Both the position numbers and the translations under genes were made by a program. From assembly GCF_003332305.1 (NCBI RefSeq), contig NZ_QOIO01000008.1:1-64000 (forward strand): DNA of 64,000 nucleotides, given 5' to 3'. The notes beneath the pieces were generated by a model. That model was not told where the DNA came from. It saw only the letters and a program-made list of their open reading frames with translations, and made no database searches. The DNA comes from Microvirga aerophila. Its GTDB lineage: Bacteria; Pseudomonadota; Alphaproteobacteria; Rhizobiales; Beijerinckiaceae. Positions 54,249 to 62,919 of this stretch are shown here, in pieces. Numbering within the stretch: the first letter of the stretch is position 1; each line of letters begins with the position of its first letter.

Positions 54249-55966
54249 GCAAAGATACTCCCATGAAAGGGCACCATTCCCGAGTTATGCGGCTCGAGTA
54301 GAAAAGCGATCTCGCCGAATTCGCCTATGCACTGGCGGATGCCCGCGCTCGGCCAAAAAAAGTCGGATCCTGCGAGCGCATGTAAGACGGCACGCGAGGG
54401 TTCGGCGATCCGGATCCACAAGCTCTTGTAATAGGTGCGGATATCTCCGTCCGGACAAGGCGGAAGCGCTAAGACGACGTCTCCGTCCAACGGTTCTCCG
54501 GATCGAACGAGCCCTTCGAAAGCATATATTAGATGAAGAGGGTGGCCCTGACTGATTTTGAAAAGTGCCGCAACGATCTTGTCGATCTCTTCCGCACGGC
54601 GGCCGCTCCAACGAACGGCGACCGGCCGGGATCGATCTTGGGTCTCGAGCCAATGCCGGACGGCGACCTCATCCATCCTGGGGATCTCGATCCAGTCCGC
54701 GGGCGTGGCGTTGAGCAACAGCTTCGATGGAAGTTGGTCGTCTGCAACGCGCTGCGTTCCGACGATCAACGCGAGATTGTCAGGCAGCGGAAATAGAGCG
54801 TTGAAAAGATGATTGAGTTGATCCGTGCGATGCGTGTCGCGATAAACGTGATCGAGGCCGTCGACGATAAGATAAAGACGCTTACCGTCGTGGGCCAGAT
54901 TGTCGGCAGCGGTTGCAAGGCCTCGCCTTAGGTTGTCCGGATCCTCCGTTACGCCGGCTGTGAACTCCGGATACCGGCTGAAAAGCTGCTCGTAGAGCGA
55001 CATCGCGATGTCGGTGTACGAGGTGCGGTTTGTACCCGAGTCCTCTGCCGATAGGAAGTAATGGTGCCGAATGACTGCGTCGCCCGCAGTCTGCAATTCC
55101 TGCGAGAGATAGCTCAGGTATGTGCTTTTGCCGCGGCCCGGGGTTCCCCACAAAACTGTTAATGGAGTGGCAGAATCTGCAACGCGGTTTCGTAGATCGT
55201 TGTCGAACGTCGGACTTGGCGGCTCATACCCTTCGGGCACGAAGAAGTCTTGCCGAAGCGGGCGAGGCCGCTTCTTCGAAATTAGCCTGACGACATGGTC
55301 TCTTAAGATCTTGCCGTCCGGTGGAGGTTCGCGCTGCAAAATGGCCCAGCGCGTGACCTCGTTTCGAAGCAGTAGCCAACCGGCAGAATCCGTGTCGGTC
55401 GGAACAAGGCGATCGCGCAGTTGAGCTTCGTAGCGATCCAGGTCGGGAAGGCCCGTATCGAAGGCGAACACATTGAAGAAGTCGGCCGCCGAAGAGGCGC
55501 CGCCGCATTCGACTTCGATCGAAGCACGTGTGGTTGCAGGCACTTTCGATAGATCGATTAACTGACCGTTCATGCAGGCTGCAAAATCGGAGGACGGAAT
55601 GCGATTGGTCTTTAGCTGTGCGCTGTGAATGGGCCCGTTTGCCTTGGCGCGAGCGAAAGATTTCGCCCACTTGGCCAACATGCTCGTGCCTTTCTCTTTT
55701 TTCGAAAGGAGGTAGTCCCAGTCGAGCGCATGTTCTGCAGGGTCAACAGTAAACTTGACCTGAAAGTATTCGACCGACCCGTTCATACGCTTGGCAACAA
55801 CGTCGTCGAGCGATTTGACGCTTGGATCGTCGGATTCGAGTTGCACCCATTCGAACAACGCCGGGTCGCGATGATGCCGAATGAGCATTTCGATGCCGAC
55901 CAGGTCTTGGTACTCATATCCAGCGCGCGTAATAGCGGTGAATTTTATCGTTTTGTTTCCGGCCAA
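54098..55966 (-). CDS. Cap4-like nuclease fused to a STAND-family ATPase, N-terminal part
   Basis: The frame from ATG 55966 encodes 622 residues. Residues 14-71 (RAGYEYQDLVGIEMLI, LESDDPSVKSLDDVV, EYFQVKF) fit the Cap4/DUF4297-type PD-(D/E)xK nuclease, with Gln 20, Asp 54/55 and QVK 69-71. Residues 270-480 are a STAND/AAA+ ATPase: Walker A GTPGRGKST (274-282), Walker B LYLIVDGLDH (364-373) and the GHP motif (474-476). About 40 residues before the stop the reading should shift frame (54174-54178). No CD-NTase gene lies beside it, so this is not ordinary CBASS; the layout is that of Avs-like antiphage proteins. Confidence 0.85.
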   Translation of the reverse strand: MAGNKTIKFTAITRAGYEYQDLVGIEMLIRHHRDPALFEWVQLESDDPSVKSLDDVVAKRMNGSVEYFQVKFTVDPAEHALDWDYLLSKKEKGTSMLAKWAKSFARAKANGPIHSAQLKTNRIPSSDFAACMNGQLIDLSKVPATTRASIEVECGGASSAADFFNVFAFDTGLPDLDRYEAQLRDRLVPTDTDSAGWLLLRNEVTRWAILQREPPPDGKILRDHVVRLISKKRPRPLRQDFFVPEGYEPPSPTFDNDLRNRVADSATPLTVLWGTPGRGKSTYLSYLSQELQTAGDAVIRHHYFLSAEDSGTNRTSYTDIAMSLYEQLFSRYPEFTAGVTEDPDNLRRGLATAADNLAHDGKRLYLIVDGLDHVYRDTHRTDQLNHLFNALFPLPDNLALIVGTQRVADDQLPSKLLLNATPADWIEIPRMDEVAVRHWLETQDRSRPVAVRWSGRRAEEIDKIVAALFKISQGHPLHLIYAFEGLVRSGEPLDGDVVLALPPCPDGDIRTYYKSLWIRIAEPSRAVLHALAGSDFFWPSAGIRQCIGEFGEIAFLLEPHNSGMVPFHGSIFAWVRERDDHKESYEVLLPDIVARLKKTRPSTGDGDGSGSPRLVPETPPLF

Positions 55967-56176
55967 ATCTCACCCCGGCCCATATTACAGATTGCAAATA
56001 ACTATCCCCTGTCGATAACCTAGGTTCCGAGCCCAAGGCCAGTCCATTTGCATATCAATATTGAAGTCCTAACTGGATGGTCGCAGTTTGCAAAGGATTG
56101 TTATGGGGTGACGACAGAAGCGCGACGCCCGATCCAAACAACCGGGGGGCCCGAAAGCTCGCCCCGCGTTTCAGGA

Positions 56177-56560
56177 TCAAACGGCGCCGCGCCAGAATGG
56201 CGTAGCGAAGATATCGAGAGGCGTGGCGTTACATTTGGGGCAATGCCACATAGGCGCTGCCATCTGCGCTCCGCTCGAAACGGTCTCGCAATGAAGGCAA
56301 TGCCGTTCCTTGGAAAGATCGCGATTGAGGAGCGGATGCACAGTGCGACCTTCTGCGTCCGGCTTGTGCGAGCGCTTTGGCCAATCGCGAGCGATCCGCC
56401 CTCGTAACCGTTCGACAGCGGCATTGCAGATAACGAGAGCCTTCGAGGCGAACTCAGGATCATCGGTCGGATTCTTATACCGTCCGGACTTTCTGATAAC
56501 TGGCCCGTCCGATGGCGCCTGTTCTACGCAGTTCGCCCAACCGCGTCCGGTCATCAACAC
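56177..56560 (-). CDS. Hypothetical protein with zinc-ribbon end
   Basis: 127 residues if started at 56560. The C-terminus CLHCETVSSGAQMAAPMWHCPKCNATP has two CxxC pairs suited to a zinc ribbon. The start overlaps the end of the relaxase remnant. Composition is fair but there is no family I recognise; it may be a real cargo gene or a chance frame. Confidence 0.35.
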   Translation of the reverse strand: MLMTGRGWANCVEQAPSDGPVIRKSGRYKNPTDDPEFASKALVICNAAVERLRGRIARDWPKRSHKPDAEGRTVHPLLNRDLSKERHCLHCETVSSGAQMAAPMWHCPKCNATPLDIFATPFWRGAV

Positions 56561-57240
56561 CTCGAAGTCTGCGAATAGACTTCGCCCGCATGGTCGAGAA
56601 TGACGAGGCCGCGCTTGTCGCCCTTGGCGAGGAAAAAGCCGCGCTCTTCGAGACTACGCTCGAAGGACTGGCGGTCGTCCGAGCTTTTCCAGCAATCTTG
56701 TAACATCTGCTTGGTCCGCGCGGATCCAGGCCCTGGCGCTTGACCTGCTGCCATTCGGCCGGAGTAATGTTGCGCGGGTCGCGCTGCGCCGTATTGGCAA
56801 GCCCGCGCGGCATGTCCCAGCCATGTTTGAGATAAAGATCGCGGGATGTCCCAACCAGCTTCTTCATGAAAAACGAGAGCTGGCGGGCCATCATTGTCTC
56901 GGGATCAATGCGTGACCAGACGCAGTGAGCGTGACGCCGGCCTTCCTTTTCATGGAAGACAATGGCGCGGCTGATCGCTCAGGTCGAACTCGGCTTCGAT
57001 CCGGTCAATCGCATTCTCGAATTGCGCTGGTGTTACATTGGCCTGCTCTGGTGAGCTGAGGCTTAGCGAGCAGAGGTACTGGCGGCATTTCGTGCCGCAA
57101 CTGATCGCTTCCGCCTCCTTGAAAGCATCTCTCAGATTGTCGGAGGCGAAGCCCCTGAGTTCATGAAGGCTGATATGCTCATTGTCATCCATGCGCATGA
57201 GGTGGACGGTCAAATCCTGACCGCCGCCACGCTGTGAGCC
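56554..57240 (-). pseudogene. MobA/VirD2-type relaxase remnant, frameshifted
   Basis: Relaxases nick oriT to start conjugal transfer. Here GSQRGGGQDLTVHLMRMDDNEH, LHELRGFASDNLRDAFKEA, then, after a frame change near 56966 (two bases lost), IVFHEKEGRRHAHCVWSRID with the metal-binding His triad context, SFFMKKLVGTSRDLYLKHGW, and after a second change near 56732, TKQMLQDCWKSSDDRQSF and RGFFLAKGDKRGLVILDHAGEVY. The protein then breaks off. Blocks are in order and well preserved between the shifts, so decay is fairly recent. Confidence 0.8.
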
Positions 57241-57473
57241 TTTAAAGATCCTGACCGGCCCTCCGGCTTGAGCCCGAGGGCGAACAGAGGCAGGTCACGG
57301 ATATAGCGAATGGCGCGAACCGCTTCGTTCAGTTCTGTCTCGGGTTGCTGATCGACCGGCAGTGCGTCGACATTCGCCAGATGGGCAAGTTGGTTGAGAT
57401 TGCTGGCGAGGCTCGAGCGGCCGAGCAGGGCTAGTGCCTGGGCCAAGAACGGTTGCGCTTTTAAGCGCCGCAC
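57237..57473 (-). pseudogene. MobC-like mobilisation protein, N-terminally truncated
   Basis: FLAQALALLGRSSLASNLNQLAHLANVDALPVD and the following RAIRYIRDL resemble the C-terminal half of relaxosome MobC proteins that precede VirD2-type relaxases. No normal N-terminal half is found upstream, and the usual stop/start overlap with the relaxase is degenerate. Together with the relaxase it marks a mobilisable element at the right edge of the defence-like module. Confidence 0.65.
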
Positions 57474-57699
57474 TCTTCAGCCTGCTTCAAGGCACGCCAC
57501 GCGACCAGACAACCCCAACTGAAACCCAGAAGAACTCCCTGAGCACTGCATCGGCGTCGCTTTGCAGGTTTGCGGGCCAGCTGTCGACACTCAATACTGC
57601 GGCACAGCAGCTCTGTGGATGACAAATCAGGTAGACCAAAGCTGTGGAGTCTAGGATTACGACTTCATAGGACGAGTACGATGGTGTTAGTTGGGAAGC

Positions 57700-58716
57700 A
57701 TGTCGATCCTCGCGCGTCTTTACAAACTGTACTCTCATGTCGAAACGCTTTTTTCTCTCGGGGGCTGGATTCTCTGGCTAATCGGTCTGACAGGGGCCGG
57801 TATTACCGCAGCGGCATCGGCGTACACGTCCTGGTACTGGGATAGCTATGGCTGGGTTGGTGTAGCCGCCGCTGGACTTTCCGCCTGGCTCTTGTTCGCA
57901 CTATCCCTCCCACTTATCGCTGTTGGCATCCGTTTGATGCGCCCTCCGGCTGCTCCTCATCTGTCCCAAGTGACCTCGGCGCCTGAAGGACTCGCCGAGG
58001 TCCCGGATCAATTGGGAAATCTTAAGAACAAGTTGAGCGGCCTAGCTCAGGCTTGGATTACGGCTGACAGGGTGAGGGATGAAGGATTTGAGCGGATCCG
58101 ATCCGACATTGGCGGTCTGAATGACCGATTAACGAAAATTGAAGTCAGCCTTCGCCCCAAAGGTGGAGGAATTTTAGCAGGTGGTTTGGACCGGAAGTCT
58201 GAAAGTCGTCTTGAAGATCTTGAGGCCAAGCTTGAAGACGCGTGGAATTATACGAGTTCTGTAAAGGATAGCCTTCAGGATGCCCTAGACCAACAGAAAG
58301 CCGTGTACGACCAGCAGTATTGGCTTTTGGTCACATCGTTGCGAGCGCGAGATGCTGAGGCGATGTTGCGGGAAGCAGATACCCTCATTATGAGGCTCGG
58401 CCCCAAGCTAACAGCGGCCGACAGCTACGAAAGTGGGGTGTTATGGTCGAAAGATCACAATCTTTGGGGACATAGCATCAGCAAGATAGATTGGGTGATG
58501 AGTCAGTGGTGGAAGGAAAAGCATCAGTCTCTTCTCGACCTTAAGCATTACGATTTTGAGCATAAGGATCGTAAAGCACCGACCCACATCTTGGTCGATC
58601 AAGAAAAGAATGCTATCCGCTACAAGCAGGTGTGCATAGTACAAGAAAGATACATGCGCTTACGAAGTGACCTTTTCAGCTACTTGGACAGCAAGGCGCG
58701 TGAGTTGCCCGGTTGA
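57700..58716 (+). CDS. Membrane protein with long coiled coil, unrecognised
   Basis: 338 residues from MSILARLYKLYSHVETLF (TTG 57691 is also possible). Two membrane helices (about 22-42, 54-78) are followed by a long soluble region rich in charged heptads: ITADRVRDEGFERIRSDIG, RLEDLEAKLEDAWNYTSS, SLQDALDQQKAVYDQQY. The C-terminus is polar with several Trp (WVMSQWWKEKHQ). No nuclease or enzymatic motif. The AT-richer codon usage differs from the core genes and it adjoins a mobilisation remnant, so it may be transferred cargo. Confidence 0.65.
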   Translation: MSILARLYKLYSHVETLFSLGGWILWLIGLTGAGITAAASAYTSWYWDSYGWVGVAAAGLSAWLLFALSLPLIAVGIRLMRPPAAPHLSQVTSAPEGLAEVPDQLGNLKNKLSGLAQAWITADRVRDEGFERIRSDIGGLNDRLTKIEVSLRPKGGGILAGGLDRKSESRLEDLEAKLEDAWNYTSSVKDSLQDALDQQKAVYDQQYWLLVTSLRARDAEAMLREADTLIMRLGPKLTAADSYESGVLWSKDHNLWGHSISKIDWVMSQWWKEKHQSLLDLKHYDFEHKDRKAPTHILVDQEKNAIRYKQVCIVQERYMRLRSDLFSYLDSKARELPG

Positions 58717-59044
58717 TCCAAGTGTACATTTAGCACAACGCTATAGGAGGCGCTTAGTGCCCTCCCTTGAGAAGAATCCCTGGTCTAGGCTAGTGCTTCT
58801 GTCCCAGACCTCTCTTAGCAATCTTAGCAATAGTAGCGCGGCTGCACCCAGTAGTCCATTGCTGGGTTCCCCACGGGCTTGGTGAGGTAGCCCACCTATC
58901 CACCTACGCCCCAGCATCGAGAGTAATAGCTCTGTTGTCCTCTGACGAGTTCAGGAACACCGAGACGCGGCTCTGGCTGCCATAGGGCAATGTCCGATAA
59001 GTAGGGATTATCGGGCGTTGCCGCGGGTCAGAAAGCGGGTTGGC
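58717..59044. other. Intergenic region
   Basis: 328 bases. I see no gene, RNA or obvious repeat here. Confidence 0.4.
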
Positions 59045-59941
59045 TCAAGACATCGGTTCAGGAGCCGGCTTCGGGTCTTCGGGTAGAGGAATGAACTCCT
59101 GATCATCATTCAAGGGCAGATGAATCCGACCGCTCTGCCAGTCGGCCTTGGCCTGCTCGATCCTGTCCTGGCGCGAGGAGACGAAGTTCCACCAGATGTG
59201 CCGTGGTCCCAGGGGTTCACCGCCCAGCAGCATAACCGTCGAGGCCTCAAGGGCCGTCAGGACCGGATCCGAGCGTCCGGCGAAGACCAGCATCTGCCCC
59301 GGGCCATAGTCCCGCCCGTCCGCTTCCACTCGACCTCCGACCACGTAAGCGGCTCTCTCTGGATACTCGCTCGGGATGCCAATCCGGCCACCAGCTTGCA
59401 ACTCGGCATGGACATAGAACAGGGGAGACTGATTCCTGACCGGGTTGGTCAGCCCAAAGGCCCGACCTGCAATCAATCGCGCCGAGACACCTGCTTCCCC
59501 AAACACCGGGAGGTCTTCCGCGCCATGATGGATGAAGCTTGGCTCCATCTCCTCCTGAGCTTCCGGAAGGGCCACCCAGGCCTGGATGCCGTGCACCCGC
59601 CCGCCACTCTGCCGGATGGGGCCGTCGAAGCGCTCGGAGTGGCTGATGCCGCTGCCGGCCGTCATCCAGTTCACGGCGCCGGGCCGAATGGCCTGCTGCG
59701 CCCCCGTACTGTCCCGGTGCATGATCTCACCATCGAACAAGTATGTGACAGTTGAGAGCCCAATGTGCGGGTGAGGGCGCACGTCGGTCGTGCGGGGCAC
59801 TTGCGGAGGCAGGTCCACGGGCCCCATATGGTCGAAGAAGATGAACGGCCCAACCATGCGCCGCCGCATGAACGGCAGCACGCGACCGACTTCGAAGCCG
59901 CCAGGGTCCTTGCGCCGTGCGCCAATCACCAGATCCAGCAT
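59045..59941 (-). CDS. Pirin family protein
   Basis: 298 residues from MLDLVIGARRKDPGG, with GGAGGG before the ATG. The upstream open frame is not pirin. Pirin motifs: RPHPHIGLSTVTYLFDGEIM with the metal His pair, GAVNWMTAGSGISHSER with two more ligands, RVHGIQAWVALP and VFAGRSDPVLTALEASTVMLLGGEPLG. Cupin-fold metal protein; some pirins are quercetinases or redox-linked regulators. Divergent from the HAD gene. Confidence 0.93.
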   Translation of the reverse strand: MLDLVIGARRKDPGGFEVGRVLPFMRRRMVGPFIFFDHMGPVDLPPQVPRTTDVRPHPHIGLSTVTYLFDGEIMHRDSTGAQQAIRPGAVNWMTAGSGISHSERFDGPIRQSGGRVHGIQAWVALPEAQEEMEPSFIHHGAEDLPVFGEAGVSARLIAGRAFGLTNPVRNQSPLFYVHAELQAGGRIGIPSEYPERAAYVVGGRVEADGRDYGPGQMLVFAGRSDPVLTALEASTVMLLGGEPLGPRHIWWNFVSSRQDRIEQAKADWQSGRIHLPLNDDQEFIPLPEDPKPAPEPMS

Positions 59942-60149
59942 CAAACCCTCCACGCCAAGCGCAAACCCCAGCCAGTCGGGATGGTTGGCCCTCAGGCGGG
60001 CTGAAATGTGGCCTGAAGGCGCGATGGGATCATTGATACGGGCAGGTGAGCGGCCATACCTCCTGATCTGACGCTTGGAGCTGTGTGGGTCCACCTGTGA
60101 GACAGCACATGCGTCGTCTTCATTCCCAGCCCACGATGGAGCTGATCCT

Positions 60150-60833
60150 ATGACGAACGAACATCCAAGTGGAGTTAGGCCAGGACAGCATCCGTTCCGG
60201 GCCGTGCTGTGGGATATCGATGGCACCTTGCTGCTGAGCGAATCCATGCACTTTCGTGCCCTTCGACATGCCCTGGCAACCGAAGGGGTGGAGGTGCCTG
60301 ACGAGTTTCATCATGAGATCGTCGGCCGAGCGGCGAAGGTCGTCTACAAGAAGTGCCGGCAGACCTTCGGCTTGTCGATGAGCTTCGACCAGTGGCGCCG
60401 GCTGAAATACAGCTACTACACCGCCCATGCGGCAGAGATCGCGGTGCGGCCCGGCGCGCTGGAGGCCTGGCGGATGTTCGAGCAGTCGGGGCTCCGGCAG
60501 GCCTTGGTTTCGAATTCTGACCGGATCGTGGTGAACGCCAACATCCGGGTGCTCGGTCTGGAAGAGCCCGGGTTTATTTCAGTATCGATCAATGATGTGG
60601 TGCGGGGCAAGCCTGACCCTGAGCCTTATAAGCGGGCGGCGACGCTTCTCGGACTTAAGACTCAGCAGTGTATCGCGATCGAAGACAGTCCGACCGGAGC
60701 CCAAGCCGCCCTTGCCGCTGGAACCCACATCATCGCGTGGCCGGAGGATCGGACGCTAGAGTTCCCGCCAGGCATCCGGCCCATCACGGATCTGGAGCCG
60801 GCAGTCAAGGAACTCCTGCGACATGTGGCTTAA
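60150..60833 (+). CDS. HAD-superfamily phosphatase (phosphoglucomutase/PGP-like)
   Basis: 227 residues from ATG 60150. HAD motif I is AVLWDIDGTLLLSESMH, motif II LVSNSDR, motif III VVRGKPDPEPYKRAA with the catalytic Lys, and motif IV AIEDSPTGAQAALAAG. A helical cap lies between I and II. Substrate unknown; such proteins dephosphorylate sugar phosphates or phosphoglycolate. Confidence 0.92.
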   Translation: MTNEHPSGVRPGQHPFRAVLWDIDGTLLLSESMHFRALRHALATEGVEVPDEFHHEIVGRAAKVVYKKCRQTFGLSMSFDQWRRLKYSYYTAHAAEIAVRPGALEAWRMFEQSGLRQALVSNSDRIVVNANIRVLGLEEPGFISVSINDVVRGKPDPEPYKRAATLLGLKTQQCIAIEDSPTGAQAALAAGTHIIAWPEDRTLEFPPGIRPITDLEPAVKELLRHVA

Positions 60834-60924
60834 GAGCGCTGCATAAGAGCATTACCGTGGGCAGGCCAGGGGACGGTGATGACCTCTTTCTCGGATGGCG
60901 TTGAAGCGACGCATGTTCATCACA

Positions 60925-61914
60925 TCACCAAAAATGGTAAACCGCGCCCTGTTCCGGGATCACGAACTGGACGCCGAGATCGTTGCCAGCCTCCAGTTCT
61001 TGGCGGATTGCCTCCTGAGGCTGCTCGCCGGTCAGCAAATATTTGATATGGCTCACGACAACCGGCAGTCCTTTCAAAGCATTGCCACCGGCCTCCTGAT
61101 CCAGACCATGTAGGGTCTTGTGGACCCATTTTGGTGTCAGGTGTCCGAACAGCAGATTGTCTGGCCGATCACTGGTGTATGACGTCTCCAGAATGATCGC
61201 CTTCAACTTCTGTTGTTTCACCTTGTCGGCAATAGCCTTCCAGATGTCCTGCATGTTGGAAACCTTCTGGACCTCGTCAGGACCGGTATCCCCAAAGCAT
61301 AGGATGGCATCGTCCCCGCTTTCGATGAGGAAGGCAGTGGATTCGGCTCCTCCATGGTTGAGCGGGAATGCTGTGACGGTCATGCCAGTTCCTGTTAGCT
61401 CCTTGGCTTCGCTAGGCTTCAGGTCCTCCAGGTGATACTTCTTCAACTGCGGCTGCTGGCCACGATCCAGCATGTTGGGCCAAGCCTTCCAGTTGAAGTA
61501 GGTCTGCTCGATCTCCGCACTCACTGACGGCAGACTGTAGATGGTCTTGTTGCTGTCATCCGGCGAAGCGATCACCAGCCCCTGCACGTGGTCGAGATGT
61601 GCGTGGCTGATCAGGTAGCCTTTGATCTCGTTTTTCAACACGTGCCCGATGACGCTGTCGGTCGAGCCATCGGGCACTTTGACGTCGCTGAAGACGCCCT
61701 TGTCCTGAGCGACCTTCAACCCGTTGACCAGACTGCCGGCATCGCACGCAATCGCGTTCCGGTCTCCGTGCGGCCGAATGAGATAAGAGCTGAGATTGCC
61801 GTCCTGAATGCCGCCCAGAGCGCCGAGAGCGATTACATCGAAGCCCTGGTCCGACAGAGCGGTGGTGGGCATCAGAAGCAATGACATTGAAACAAGCGAT
61901 GGGATCAGCCTCAT
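60925..61914 (-). CDS. Exported class II 3',5'-cyclic-nucleotide phosphodiesterase
   Basis: 329 residues from MRLIPSLVSMSLLLM, a signal peptide. The MBL-type zinc motif SHAHLDHVQGL (residues about 108-118) with NEIKGYLI before it is the signature of class II cAMP phosphodiesterases (PF02112 type, like yeast PDE1 and Vibrio CpdP). FPLNHGG, CFGDTGPDEV, IILETSY and VSHIK supply the remaining ligands. A periplasmic location suggests it breaks down extracellular cyclic nucleotides. Confidence 0.9.
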   Translation of the reverse strand: MRLIPSLVSMSLLLMPTTALSDQGFDVIALGALGGIQDGNLSSYLIRPHGDRNAIACDAGSLVNGLKVAQDKGVFSDVKVPDGSTDSVIGHVLKNEIKGYLISHAHLDHVQGLVIASPDDSNKTIYSLPSVSAEIEQTYFNWKAWPNMLDRGQQPQLKKYHLEDLKPSEAKELTGTGMTVTAFPLNHGGAESTAFLIESGDDAILCFGDTGPDEVQKVSNMQDIWKAIADKVKQQKLKAIILETSYTSDRPDNLLFGHLTPKWVHKTLHGLDQEAGGNALKGLPVVVSHIKYLLTGEQPQEAIRQELEAGNDLGVQFVIPEQGAVYHFW

Positions 61915-62142
61915 GAAGGTTCCGCCACTTTCAAATGAACGTTCGCATGAGAAATGCTGGCACAGGCGAGGGATGAAAGCCAACCGCCATCCGCCTGGTA
62001 TTGCCGCGGATGACGTTCGGCCGGACGAAAATGGCCGGTAAGAGCAGGAAGTATCCGAATACTATCAACAGGGCGGTTTAGGATGGCAGGACAGCATCAA
62101 TGCGGCCTTGCAGAAGGCGGCTGGCAAAGAAAGGATTGTCTC

Positions 62143-62470
62143 ATGAACGGTTCAACTCCTCCCCCCAGCCGAGTGCCGTTGACCGCGCTGTTTCTGGTAG
62201 GCGCCGCCAATGGAGCGGTGGCCCAAGATCCTAAACCTGTACATTACACCTGTGCGGATGGACAAAGCTTCAGGCCATCTTCTCTCGCCAAGCACCTCAA
62301 TGGGATCAGTGAAGCTCGTCTTTACCGGGTCCTCGACCGAGACGACGCTCCCACAGGCTCTTTCTGTGGATGGAGCGCTGTACGCAAGGCTACGTCGAAT
62401 TCTGGATCAAAGGGAAGGAGCAACTCTGACCCGAGTGGCAAAATCAACAACGTGCCGTACCGGCAGCTAA
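62143..62470 (+). pseudogene. MliC-type lysozyme-inhibitor-like protein, frameshifted
   Basis: Starts MNGSTPPPSRVPLTALFLVG as a signal peptide, then VHYTCADGQSF in frame one, SVKLVFTGSSTETTLPQALS in frame two, GYVEFWIKGKE in a third and ATLTRVAKSTTC back in frame two. The order Cys...strand...WxKG...C is that of membrane-bound C-type lysozyme inhibitors (MliC/PliC). At least three frame changes make it a pseudogene, or a badly sequenced gene. Confidence 0.6.
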
Positions 62471-62560
62471 TCGACACCTTCCGACTGGCCAGCCCAACGC
62501 CTCCATGACGGCGGTGAGCCGACCATCACAAGGCCACGTTTAAAGGCTTTCCCTGACCAA

Positions 62561-62685
62561 TGCTGTTGAAAAACTCACCTGCGAGATCCTGAGCATCTAC
62601 AGGTTGTATGGAGACGCTCGTGTGACCACAGTAACAGCGATATAGCCGCTAGCGAAAATGAGGTTGCGAGAGTTTTTCAACAGCA
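62561..62685. mobile_element. MITE-like or internally deleted IS remnant with 16-bp inverted ends
   Basis: TGCTGTTGAAAAACTC at 62561-62576 and its exact reverse complement at 62670-62685. GTTGAAAAA ends are typical of several insertion-sequence families. The 93 bases between carry no gene, so it is non-autonomous. No clear target duplication. Confidence 0.7.
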
Positions 62686-62919
62686 TCGACCTCTTGCGGA
62701 CCTTCAGTTAGGCGGGGCCAATAATCACTTCTAGGACTGTTCTACGTCGCATATTGAACTTGCCTAGGGTCGTTGTTACATCTAAGACCATGATCACGTT
62801 CGCTCAGATTCTGCGACTTCGCCTCCCGGTCGTTCCGACGGCCGGGTCTTTCGTCGTTTTCGCGAAGTAATCCGGGCGACGCTCCTCTCTGAGTTCGCCC
62901 GAACGCAGAGAGTCGAGCC

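Noticed and set aside
50143..55966. CBASS operon because of the Cap4-like nuclease
   Set aside because: No CD-NTase (nucleotidyltransferase with GS...D.D) or SAVED domain was seen; the nuclease is fused to a STAND ATPase instead.
62780..62919. T-box-like leader before the LeuRS paralogue
   Set aside because: There is a GC hairpin (CCCGG...CCGGG near 62825-62847) but no specifier loop or T-box core; such leaders are also not expected in alphaproteobacteria.
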